DNA of 15,913 nt from DATKMS01 sp041497995 (GTDB lineage: Bacteria > Desulfobacterota > Binatia > HRBIN30): the NCBI GenBank assembly GCA_041497995.1, contig JBGQHM010000121.1, positions 1-15,913 of the forward strand. The letters are read 5' to 3'. A program made the position numbers and the translations under genes. The notes beneath the pieces are model-generated. The model made no database searches, was not told where the DNA came from, and worked only from the letters and a program-made list of their open reading frames with translations. Positions 1 through 6,258 of this stretch are shown here, piece by piece (position 1 is the stretch's first letter; every line of letters begins with the position of its first letter).

Positions 1-48
1 GACGGGACACGTCGGGTCATGCCGAGTGCGGGGCACCCACGCCGTGCG

Positions 49-885
49 TCAGCTCGAGCGGTTGCGGAGGCTGGTTGAAGCCCACCCCCGCTTGGCGCCC
101 GCGCCGGCGAGTCGGCGCATGAGGCGCCGCGGCAGCGCGCGTAGGAGCGTGGTGAGTACGCGATTGACGGCACCGGGAATGCACACGAGCGTACCGCGGC
201 GCAAAGCGGCCAGCGAGGCTTCGGCGACGGTCTGCGCCTCCATCCACGCGAAGCGCGGAATCCGCGTCGTGTCAGCACCAGCGCGCTCGGCAAACTCCGT
301 GCGCGTGAAGCCCGGACACAACAGCTGCACGCGTACACCGGTGCCACGGAGCTCCTCGTACAGCGCTTCGGTGAAGCTGTTCACGTAGGCCTTGGAGGCG
401 CAGTACGTTGCCGTGTAGCGAGCCGGAACGAACGAGGCGATCGAAGAGACATTGACGATCGCGCCACGGCCCCGCTCGATCATCCCAGGCAGCGCCGCAC
501 GCGTCAGCCGGGCCAGCGCTACAACGTTGAGATCGATCAGCCCGTTCTCCCCGTCGACATCGAGGCCAGCAAACGGGCCGACGGTAACGACGCCGGCATT
601 GTTCACCAGCAGCTCGAGCCTGGCGTCACCGGCCAGTCGTGCCTCGACGTCGCAGAGCTCCACCGCACGTGTGAGATCGGCGACCCTCACCTCGACGTCG
701 ACACCGCAGCTCTCTCGCAAGCTCTGCGCGAGTGTCGTGAGGCGTTCCTCCCGGCGCGCAACCAACATGAGGTCGAAGTGATCGCGGGCCAGGGCGGCGG
801 CGAACGCGGTGCCGATGCCGCTGGACGCGCCGGTGATCACGGCGCGCGGTCGAGTCCCTGTCGTCGGTTCAAGTGAGTGTCCCAT
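49..885 (-). CDS. Short-chain dehydrogenase/reductase (SDR, classical type)
   Basis: A 278-residue NAD(P)-dependent oxidoreductase of the classical SDR family. The sequence shows a TGASSGIG dinucleotide-binding motif at residues 18-25, NNAG at 95-98, the catalytic Asn at about 120, Ser148, and the YCASK active site with Tyr161 and Lys165, so the full catalytic tetrad is present. Length is normal for the family. The basic C-terminal tail (rich in Arg and Leu from about residue 245) resembles SDRs that associate with membranes and act on lipid substrates, but the substrate cannot be read. The ATG at 885 is chosen because the Rossmann motif follows about 17 residues later. The open frame continues upstream over the radical SAM gene, but that part has no domain content. 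It is divergent from the radical SAM gene with a 108-bp gap, so they may share a control region. Confidence 0.9.
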   Translation of the reverse strand: MGHSLEPTTGTRPRAVITGASSGIGTAFAAALARDHFDLMLVARREERLTTLAQSLRESCGVDVEVRVADLTRAVELCDVEARLAGDARLELLVNNAGVVTVGPFAGLDVDGENGLIDLNVVALARLTRAALPGMIERGRGAIVNVSSIASFVPARYTATYCASKAYVNSFTEALYEELRGTGVRVQLLCPGFTRTEFAERAGADTTRIPRFAWMEAQTVAEASLAALRRGTLVCIPGAVNRVLTTLLRALPRRLMRRLAGAGAKRGWASTSLRNRSS

Positions 886-887
886 GT

Positions 888-917
888 GGCTCGTGACCGG
901 ATGTCCTAACACGAGCC
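888..917. promoter_or_regulatory. Perfect 8-bp inverted repeat in the divergent SDR/radical SAM intergenic region
   Basis: GGCTCGTG at 888-895 and its exact complement CACGAGCC at 910-917 are separated by 14 bases. The repeat begins 3 bases upstream of the SDR start codon, so it would lie in the SDR leader. It could be an operator for a dimeric regulator or a hairpin in the mRNA. A short direct repeat, GTGTCCC, also occurs at 877-883 and 921-927, flanking it. The repeat is directly visible; its role is inferred only from its place between divergent genes. Confidence 0.35.
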
Positions 918-948
918 GGAGTGTCCCTGGAATGACTTGCCCGCCAGC

Positions 949-977
949 TTGACCCCTGCGGCGTATCTCGATAGGCA
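949..977 (+). promoter_or_regulatory. Weak candidate sigma70-like promoter for the radical SAM gene
   Basis: TTGACC at 949-954 is a good -35 match. At a 17-base spacing it is followed by TAGGCA at 972-977, a poor -10 match with only the leading TA conserved. The start codon is at 994. This is the best candidate found in the gap, but in GC-rich DNA such a match can easily arise by chance. Confidence 0.18.
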
Positions 978-993
978 CCGCGCGAGTTAGTCG

Positions 994-2877
994 ATGGAGC
1001 TCGCTGTTCGCAAGGGACCTGACCGGTTCGTCCCTCCCGGCGCGTATCGCGCGCTGGAAGCGCGCTTGCGGCAGCGTACGGCTGAGTTGGGGGATATCCC
1101 AGCCGTCGTGGTGTCCGCCTTCGACCGCAGCACGCGGCTGCTGCCGTTCCTCTTCTACGATTCGCACATCTTCCCTCCCGGTGCCGGTATGATCGCCGCC
1201 GCCGTCCAGCGCGCTGGCTTCAGCCGCACGCGCGCCGTCTTTCAACTCTGGAACCCGCGCTTCCGGCCGAGTCGTGCCGCGCTCGACGGACGCCCGCTGC
1301 AGATGCTGCTGGTGTCGAGCATGCAGATCCACGCGCGGCGCGCGTACGGCCTGATCCGCGAGGCGTCGAGTATGGGCGCGGACCGGCCGCTGATCATCGC
1401 AGGTGGACCGAAAGCGGTGTATGAGCCGTACCACTACTGGTCGATGGATACGGCAGGTGCGCCCGCCGCGCCGGACGTCGTGGTCACGGGTGAAGCCTAT
1501 GTGCTGCTCGAGCTGCTCGATCGACTGGTGCCGTACCGCGGGCGCGGCGAGACGATGCGGACCGCCTTCGAACGTGCGCGCGCCGAGGGCGCGCTGGAGT
1601 CGATTCCGGGTCTCGTCTATCTCGCGCCCGGCGCCACGCTGCACGAACCGGTGGTTGTCGATACCGGCTTGCAACGACTGGTGCAGGACCTGGACGAGCT
1701 GCCCGGCGAATCGACGATGCTCGGCTTGCTGGAACCGCCGCACTGGGGTGTGGGGCTGTCACCCGAACCGCTCGCCGACGCGCGTGTGCGCCGCAACGCG
1801 ATGATTGTGAGCCTGTTGGTGACGCAGGGCTGCAAGTTCAACTGTCCGTACTGTCCGATCCCCGCGCTGCAGCAAAAGACGTGGCGCTCCCGCAGCCCCG
1901 AGATGCTGGCGCGTGAGATCGCTGCCATCCACGAACGCTTCCACATCACACAATTCTTCGGTGCGGACGACAACTTCTTCAACCGCCGCGAAACCGCGGA
2001 GGCGTTGCTCACGACGATGGCCCGGTCCACAACGGATGGCCGTCCGCTCCGCGAACGCATTCGTTTCGCAACCGAAGCCACCGAGTTCGATACCTATCGG
2101 AACCGTGATCTGCTCCCGGTGGCTCGTGCGGCAGGTGTGCACGCAATCTGGTTCGGCATCGAGGATCTGACCGCGTCGTTGATCAACAAGGGGCAGAAGC
2201 CCGGCGTGACGGTCGAGCTCTTCCAACTGATGCGCGCGCTCAAGATCTCGCCGATGGCGATGCTCATGTTCCACAGCGGTCAGCCGTTTTACACAGCGGG
2301 TTCGTTGTATGGCCTGTACAATCAGATCGCGTTCCTCCGTCAGGCGGGCGCCGTAAGTGTGCAGTGCACCGCCCACGGGCCCGCGGTGGGCACACGCGAG
2401 TACGAAGCGACATACCGCAGCGGTCGCGTGCTCGAGCGGCTCGGTCGCTACACTATTCCGGAAGCCCAGCTCGACGGTACCCATGTGACGGTCGTCGATA
2501 CGGAGGCCGCATGGAAGCGCCAGCTCAAGTTACTGGGTGGCTATGCGGCGTTCTACAACCCCTGGAACTTCGTGCGTGCCCTCGAGCGCGACGGCTCGCC
2601 GCTGCGCCGCCGGCGCATTGCCTATCAAGCGGCGGGCATGGCGGCGACGGCATTCACCGCACTAAAGATCGCGCCGTACACCCTGCGGCTGATGACCGCG
2701 CAGCCGCACTACCACCAGGCGCCTCCCCTGGCAGAGACCGTTGCGGTTCGACATCCCGTCGCGGCGGTGCGGCGCGACCCGACAGCGGCAGAAGACGCTA
2801 CGAATGACCGGCTGCGCCACGCACCAGCGGTTCCGGCTTGGTCAACCGAGTACGGCTCAGGCGCTCCAGAATCCTGA
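994..2877 (+). CDS. B12-binding-type radical SAM protein of unknown substrate
   Basis: A 627-residue protein. The radical SAM cluster motif CKFNCPYC places the three iron-sulfur ligands at Cys280, Cys284 and Cys287. It is followed by a GADDNFF segment near residues 323-329, as in the radical SAM barrel of B12-dependent family members. The N-terminal ~170 residues have the layout of the degenerate cobalamin-binding Rossmann domain common in this group: PPGAGMIAAAVQRAG near 61-75, IIAGGPKA near 134-141, and DVVVTGEAYVLLELL near 161-175. I see no clear DxHxxG cobalamin ligand motif, so B12 binding is not assured. The ATG at 994 is the first possible start, because an in-frame TAG lies two codons upstream (988-990). 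No strong ribosome binding site is visible. The C-terminus beyond about residue 600 is low-complexity and overlaps the opposite-strand gene, so it may be a run-on extension. The substrate is unknown; a lipid or envelope role is guessed only from context. Confidence 0.85.
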   Translation: MELAVRKGPDRFVPPGAYRALEARLRQRTAELGDIPAVVVSAFDRSTRLLPFLFYDSHIFPPGAGMIAAAVQRAGFSRTRAVFQLWNPRFRPSRAALDGRPLQMLLVSSMQIHARRAYGLIREASSMGADRPLIIAGGPKAVYEPYHYWSMDTAGAPAAPDVVVTGEAYVLLELLDRLVPYRGRGETMRTAFERARAEGALESIPGLVYLAPGATLHEPVVVDTGLQRLVQDLDELPGESTMLGLLEPPHWGVGLSPEPLADARVRRNAMIVSLLVTQGCKFNCPYCPIPALQQKTWRSRSPEMLAREIAAIHERFHITQFFGADDNFFNRRETAEALLTTMARSTTDGRPLRERIRFATEATEFDTYRNRDLLPVARAAGVHAIWFGIEDLTASLINKGQKPGVTVELFQLMRALKISPMAMLMFHSGQPFYTAGSLYGLYNQIAFLRQAGAVSVQCTAHGPAVGTREYEATYRSGRVLERLGRYTIPEAQLDGTHVTVVDTEAAWKRQLKLLGGYAAFYNPWNFVRALERDGSPLRRRRIAYQAAGMAATAFTALKIAPYTLRLMTAQPHYHQAPPLAETVAVRHPVAAVRRDPTAAEDATNDRLRHAPAVPAWSTEYGSGAPES

Positions 2878-3718
2878 GCGGCGCCTTTTCCGGACACACC
2901 AGGCTGTGGCGTGAGACGATGTACGTTTGCTCCAGGGCATAGCGCCCCGAGAGCGCCGCGTGCGGCACGAGATCCGTGAACAGGATCCAGGTCGTCTGCG
3001 GCGGGAACTCCCACACCTGCTTTCGGCAGGTCGCTTGGAACTCCCGATCCGCCTTTAGATAGTTGTGAAACCGCAGCATGAATTCGTCATACGGCGAGCG
3101 CGCTACAACGGGGATGCCGACCGCGCGGGCCGCCCTGGCGATCCAGCTACGCCGCTGCTGCGCCGCCGGCAAGGGCAATGCGGGCGAGCCAGCGAAACGC
3201 TCCACCAGGACGTCGAACGTATCGGTGGTCACCCAGCGGCGTGGCTGGGTCGGATGGATGTTCGTGAACACGCGGAGAATGCGATCGCCATTGGTTGGCC
3301 GCGAGGGAAACGCGTCGGTGTGCAGCAAGTCGTTCCGTGCTCGCCGCGGCAGCCGTCGCCCTTCCTCTTCCAGTGGCCGGAAGCTCGCGTAGTCGACCAC
3401 CCACGAACGCGCATACAACGGCAGCAGTGCAGCGACGAACCGGGTGACCCCTTGCGAGTACGCGCGCATAGTGGCGCGTAGCCTCTCACCGTCGCCCGCG
3501 TGGCGCTCGCGGAACCCAGCGACCCGGTCGTGTTGCGGTGCGTAAGCGATGTTCTTGTGATGCGCGGCCAATTGCTGTTCGAACAAGAACGCCCGCTCAT
3601 CATCCGAGAGAGCAAAGGGCAGCTGCGGAAATGCGAGCACCCGCCCTTCTTCCAGGAGCCGACACTGCGCGCGCCCCTCAGCGTTTTCCTCGTCGATTGA
3701 TTGTGACAACACGTTCAT
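2798..3718 (-). CDS. kdoO: Kdo 3-hydroxylase family protein (Fe(II)/2-oxoglutarate oxygenase)
   Basis: A 306-residue protein resembling the Kdo hydroxylase family. Characterised members use Fe(II), 2-oxoglutarate and O2 to convert the outer Kdo of lipid A inner core into Ko in the cytoplasm. The sequence shows an HTD iron-binding pair (His133, Asp135) within LLHTDAFPSRPTNGDRILRV, and a probable distal iron ligand His253 in DLVPHAALSGRYALEQT, giving an H-x-D...H facial triad. No signal peptide or membrane segment is evident, as expected for a cytosolic enzyme. The ATG at 3718 gives a normal family length. The gene lies next to a heptosyltransferase, which supports an inner-core role. Its last 26 codons overlap the radical SAM gene on the other strand. 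Family assignment is from remembered motif similarity and was not checked by search. Confidence 0.8.
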   Translation of the reverse strand: MNVLSQSIDEENAEGRAQCRLLEEGRVLAFPQLPFALSDDERAFLFEQQLAAHHKNIAYAPQHDRVAGFRERHAGDGERLRATMRAYSQGVTRFVAALLPLYARSWVVDYASFRPLEEEGRRLPRRARNDLLHTDAFPSRPTNGDRILRVFTNIHPTQPRRWVTTDTFDVLVERFAGSPALPLPAAQQRRSWIARAARAVGIPVVARSPYDEFMLRFHNYLKADREFQATCRKQVWEFPPQTTWILFTDLVPHAALSGRYALEQTYIVSRHSLVCPEKAPLRILERLSRTRLTKPEPLVRGAAGHS

Positions 3719-3724
3719 GAGGCG

Positions 3725-3826
3725 ATGCCAGCGCTGCTACCTGAACGCGTACTAGTGAAGGAAGTCAACGGGCCGGGCGATGCGGCGGTGAATCTCACCG
3801 TATTGAAGGCGATGCCCCTGCGTTGA
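3725..3826 (+). pseudogene. Decayed copy of the 5' end of a GT9 heptosyltransferase gene
   Basis: A 33-codon open frame, ATG at 3725 to TGA at 3824. It contains ERVLVKEVN, then GD, then LKA, aligning without gaps to residues 13-39 (QRVLVKEVN...GD...LKA) of the intact heptosyltransferase starting at 4040. By hand, about 14 of 27 residues and roughly three quarters of about 73 nucleotides agree. The copy ends abruptly at a stop and nothing resembling the remaining ~310 residues follows. The lost W-L before GD and scattered substitutions suggest decay without selection. It probably records an older heptosyltransferase gene or a partial duplication, broken where the AbrB-type gene now stands. A functional leader peptide is possible but unsupported: the only Shine-Dalgarno-like GAGG (3719-3722) is too close to the ATG. 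Confidence 0.6.
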
Positions 3827-3863
3827 GGTTGCGTGTAATAACGCCTGTGGCTACGGTGTCCGC

Positions 3864-4043
3864 ATGGTGCTCGAGTTCAAATTGCGCAAGGTCGGAAACT
3901 CGGTCGGTGTCGTGTTGCCCAAAGAGGTGCTGGCGCATCTCAAGGTCTCCGAGGGCGACACGGTGTGCGTGACCGAAGCGGCGGGAGATTCACTATGCTC
4001 ATGGTTGGAACCCCAGCGGAACGCAGATAAACAGAGCTGGTGA
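3864..4043 (+). CDS. Truncated orphan AbrB/MazE/SpoVT-type antitoxin
   Basis: A 59-residue protein. Residues 1-40 match the swapped-hairpin AbrB/MazE DNA-binding domain: KLRKVGNSVGVVLPKEVLAH, then LKVSEGDTV and a following VTEA. In toxin-antitoxin modules this domain binds the operon's own promoter, and a C-terminal tail of about 30 residues wraps the toxin. Here the sequence departs from the family pattern after about residue 42 (Trp-, Gln- and Asn-rich tail ending QSW). No toxin gene follows; the next gene is a heptosyltransferase. The other two frames through the tail (about 3990-4040) do not restore a familiar antitoxin tail, so a recombination junction is likelier than a simple frameshift. 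Its stop overlaps the next gene's GTG start by four bases. A short GCGT...ACGC dyad at 3831-3844 upstream could be an old operator, but this is weak. It may still bind DNA. Confidence 0.65.
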   Translation: MVLEFKLRKVGNSVGVVLPKEVLAHLKVSEGDTVCVTEAAGDSLCSWLEPQRNADKQSW

Positions 4044-5101
4044 AATTTCCCAAGACTGACCCTACCCCGCCGCCTCAGCGCGTATTGGTGAAGGAGGTCA
4101 ACTGGCTGGGCGATCTGGTGATGAGTCTGCCCGCCTTGAAGGCCGTGCGCCGCGCATGGCCGCAGGCGCAGCTCGCGCTGCTGGTGAAGCGTGAGCTGGC
4201 TAGCTTCTTCGACGGGTCACAGTGGGTTGATGAAGTCATCCCCTACGTGGTGACACGTGGTCTCCAAGGCTTGGCCGACCGGCGCAGCATCGTGGCGCAG
4301 ATTCGTTCGCGCCGCTTCGATCTGGCCATTCTGTTTCCCAAGAGTTTCGAGGCTGCGTTCTGGGCAGCGCTGGCGCGGGTGCCGCGCCGGGCCGGGCTGG
4401 CTGCCGACGGACGCGGGCTACTGCTGACACACAAGACCGGGCTGGCTGCCGACTCTGCAGAAGCGCACCAGGTCCATCAGTATCTGCACCTGCTTCGCCA
4501 GACTCTGGGGATCGACGGCAACGCCGACGATTGCGCGCCGGACATCCACGAACCGCATCGTGCCAGGATGCGCGCCTGGCTCGGCTTGCACCGTCAGCGT
4601 CCGCAGGCGCGCCTGATCGCACTCGCGCCGGGCGCGGCGTTTGGTCCGGCGAAGGAGTGGCCCGCCGCACACTATGCGGCGCTCATCGACTTGCTGGCGC
4701 TTCGCGACAACACGGAGTGTGTACTGGTGGGAAGCGCCGGCGAGCGGCACAAGTGCGAGGAAGTGGTCGCGGCAAGCGGGCAAGGTGCGCGCATCGCCGC
4801 GGGTGAGACGAACGTGGGTGAGTTGATGGCGTTGCTCTCGCTGTGCGACGGCTTCGCCGGCAATGACTCCGGCTCCATGCACATCGCCGGTGCGATCGGT
4901 ATTCCCACCGTCGGGCTGTACGGTTCGACCAACCCGGAACGTACCGGCCCGCTCGGTCCGAAGACCAAGGTGCTGTATCACCGCATCGAGTGCAGCCCGT
5001 GCCTGCAGCGTAAGTGTCGCTTCGGCCACTACGACTGCCTGACGCGGATCGCCGCAGAGGAAGTTGCGCAGGCCCTCCACGAGCTCGGGGTTTTCGAGTA
5101 G
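4040..5101 (+). CDS. waaF: Lipopolysaccharide heptosyltransferase (GT9, WaaF-like)
   Basis: A 353-residue family-9 glycosyltransferase, expected to transfer L-glycero-D-manno-heptose from ADP-heptose onto LPS inner core in the cytoplasm. Seen in order: VNWLGDLVMSLPALKA at 20-35 with the conserved GD near the catalytic Asp; LAPGAAFGPAKEWP at 195-208; NDSGSMHIAGAIGIPTVGLY at 275-294, the ADP-sugar-binding signature; and the Cys-rich C-terminal CSPCLQRKC...GHYDC (Cys318, 321, 326, 333) typical of WaaF. The start is a GTG at 4040, overlapping the end of the antitoxin-like gene; no ATG fits. Without the GTG, the next conserved segment begins about residue 14, so the first dozen residues are the uncertain part. 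The glycosyltransferase gene downstream is 5 bp away and probably cotranscribed. Heptosyltransferase I, III or a non-heptose GT9 remain possible, but the Cys cluster favours type II. Confidence 0.87.
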   Translation: MKFPKTDPTPPPQRVLVKEVNWLGDLVMSLPALKAVRRAWPQAQLALLVKRELASFFDGSQWVDEVIPYVVTRGLQGLADRRSIVAQIRSRRFDLAILFPKSFEAAFWAALARVPRRAGLAADGRGLLLTHKTGLAADSAEAHQVHQYLHLLRQTLGIDGNADDCAPDIHEPHRARMRAWLGLHRQRPQARLIALAPGAAFGPAKEWPAAHYAALIDLLALRDNTECVLVGSAGERHKCEEVVAASGQGARIAAGETNVGELMALLSLCDGFAGNDSGSMHIAGAIGIPTVGLYGSTNPERTGPLGPKTKVLYHRIECSPCLQRKCRFGHYDCLTRIAAEEVAQALHELGVFE

Positions 5102-5106
5102 GCCGG

Positions 5107-6096
5107 ATGGCGGTGCCGCGGCGCGTTCTGTTTCTGGCGCACGGGCTCGACGGCGTGAGCTGCCGATTTCGGGCTCTCCAGTACGTCCCGTACCTGCGAC
5201 GGATGGGGGTCCAGGCGGACGTTGCCGACCTGCGTGTGCCGGTCGGCGCGCGTTGGAGGGTCCTCCAATCTGCCGCTGCCTACGACACCGTCTGCATTCA
5301 CCGCGCGTTCCTCAGCCCGCTGGAGCACCGCTGGCTGCTGCGCGCCGCAAAGGACTACGTCTTCGACTTTGACGACGCCGTCATGTTCCGCGACTCTTCC
5401 CAGCGGCATTTCGAGTCGTGGCAACGGCGGGTGCGCTTCCGAAGGATGGTGGCCGGGGCGCGGACCGTGATCGCGGGCAACGGCTACTTAGCCGACTGCG
5501 CATCGCGCTATAGCGAGCGCGTGATAGTGATTCCGACGGCGATCGATCTGACGCCGTACCCCGAACGGCGTATGGCGCTCAGCGGAGCACCGGTGATCGG
5601 TTGGATCGGCACGCGCATCAACCTGATGTATCTCCGCGCCGTCCTGCCGGCGTTGACACGCGTGGCGCACAAGCGCCCTGACGTGACGCTGAAGATCGTG
5701 TCCGACGGCTTCTTGGACGTCCCCGGTGTGCAGGTGGTGAACAAGCGGTGGTCGATGGAGGATGAGGTCGACGACGTGATGAGCTTCCAGGTGGGCATCA
5801 TGCCGTTACCGGACGATCCGTGGACGCGCGGCAAGTGCGCCGTGAAGCTCCTGCAATACTTCGCTGCGGGAGTCCCCGTGGTGTGCTCACCGGTCGGAGC
5901 CAATCTCGATGTGGTGGAACACGGGCGCAACGGGTACTTCGCCGCCGACGAGGATGAGTGGGTGGCGCGACTGGAGGAGTTGTTGGCTGACGGAGAGCAA
6001 CGCAGACAGCTCGGAGCTGCGGGGCGAGAGACGGTGCAACGGCGATACTCGATCGAAGCGAATCTCGAAGCGCTGGTCAAGGTGCTCTTTCCGTGA
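5107..6096 (+). CDS. GT4-type glycosyltransferase, GT-B fold
   Basis: A 329-residue probable retaining glycosyltransferase of the GT4 group. The N-terminal half has a Rossmann start (RRVLFLAHGLDGVSCRFRAL, 5-24) and a VFDFDDAVMF segment at 85-94. The C-terminal half starts near APVIGWIGT (161-169) and carries RGKCAVKLLQYFAAGVPVV near 241-259, then SPVGAN and NGYFAADEDEW. In this subgroup the usual EX7E motif is replaced: Gln250 stands where the second Glu normally is. The ATG at 5107 is chosen over longer in-frame starts because upstream codons overlap the heptosyltransferase and add no domain. It follows the heptosyltransferase by 5 bp, suggesting a shared transcript and a later step in core or surface-glycan assembly. 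Donor and acceptor are unknown. The transcript would run into the palindromic element 40 bp downstream. Confidence 0.87.
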   Translation: MAVPRRVLFLAHGLDGVSCRFRALQYVPYLRRMGVQADVADLRVPVGARWRVLQSAAAYDTVCIHRAFLSPLEHRWLLRAAKDYVFDFDDAVMFRDSSQRHFESWQRRVRFRRMVAGARTVIAGNGYLADCASRYSERVIVIPTAIDLTPYPERRMALSGAPVIGWIGTRINLMYLRAVLPALTRVAHKRPDVTLKIVSDGFLDVPGVQVVNKRWSMEDEVDDVMSFQVGIMPLPDDPWTRGKCAVKLLQYFAAGVPVVCSPVGANLDVVEHGRNGYFAADEDEWVARLEELLADGEQRRQLGAAGRETVQRRYSIEANLEALVKVLFP

Positions 6097-6135
6097 TGCG
6101 ACCGGCGGGGCATAGCGCCACCGTCGCCGGGGGCT

Positions 6136-6258
6136 AGAGGCTGTCTCAAAACGTACAGGCTGGAAGCCTATACCACCGTGTCTCCCTTGCAGATCAAGGA
6201 GAGTCCGGTGGTATAGCCATCTTGGCTGTACCGCCCGAAGGGTTTTGAGGCAGCCTCT
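6136..6258. mobile_element. MITE-like 123-bp cloverleaf palindrome between convergent genes
   Basis: Terminal repeats of 17 bp (6136-6152 and 6242-6258) are complementary with one mismatch and carry GGCTGTCTCAAAAC / GTTTTGAGGCAGCC. Inside are a central stem ATACCACCG (6170-6178) pairing CGGTGGTAT (6206-6214) and an apical hairpin TCTCcCTTG / CAAGGAGA (6181-6202) with loop CAGAT. Each arm also holds its own side hairpin: AGGCT-GGA-AGCCT (6157-6169) and AGCCA-TCT-TGGCT (6215-6227). Only the right arm has a 10-base insert (6232-6241). The ends recall terminal repeats of some IS families, but this is not verified. No clean target duplication is visible: the flanks are CTAG and CTCT. It overlaps the 3' end of the PAP2 gene and may act as a bidirectional terminator for both convergent operons. 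Confidence 0.75.

Noticed and set aside
886..1743. Upstream extension of the SDR frame on the minus strand
   Set aside because: The extension is antisense to the radical SAM coding region, is Arg/His-rich without domain content, and the Rossmann fold begins just after the ATG at 885.
3801..3863. Possible sigma70 promoter for the antitoxin-like gene around TTGAGG and TAATAA
   Set aside because: The candidate boxes are spaced 7 or about 27 bases apart, not near 17, so no promoter call is justified.
3864..4043. Complete toxin-antitoxin module or defence island
   Set aside because: The antitoxin tail is missing, no toxin gene follows, and neighbouring genes are envelope biosynthesis. The distant Uma2 gene does not make a defence system.
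4418..5080. A 220-codon minus-strand open frame inside the heptosyltransferase gene
   Set aside because: It is the mirror of a strongly conserved GT9 gene and has no motif of its own.
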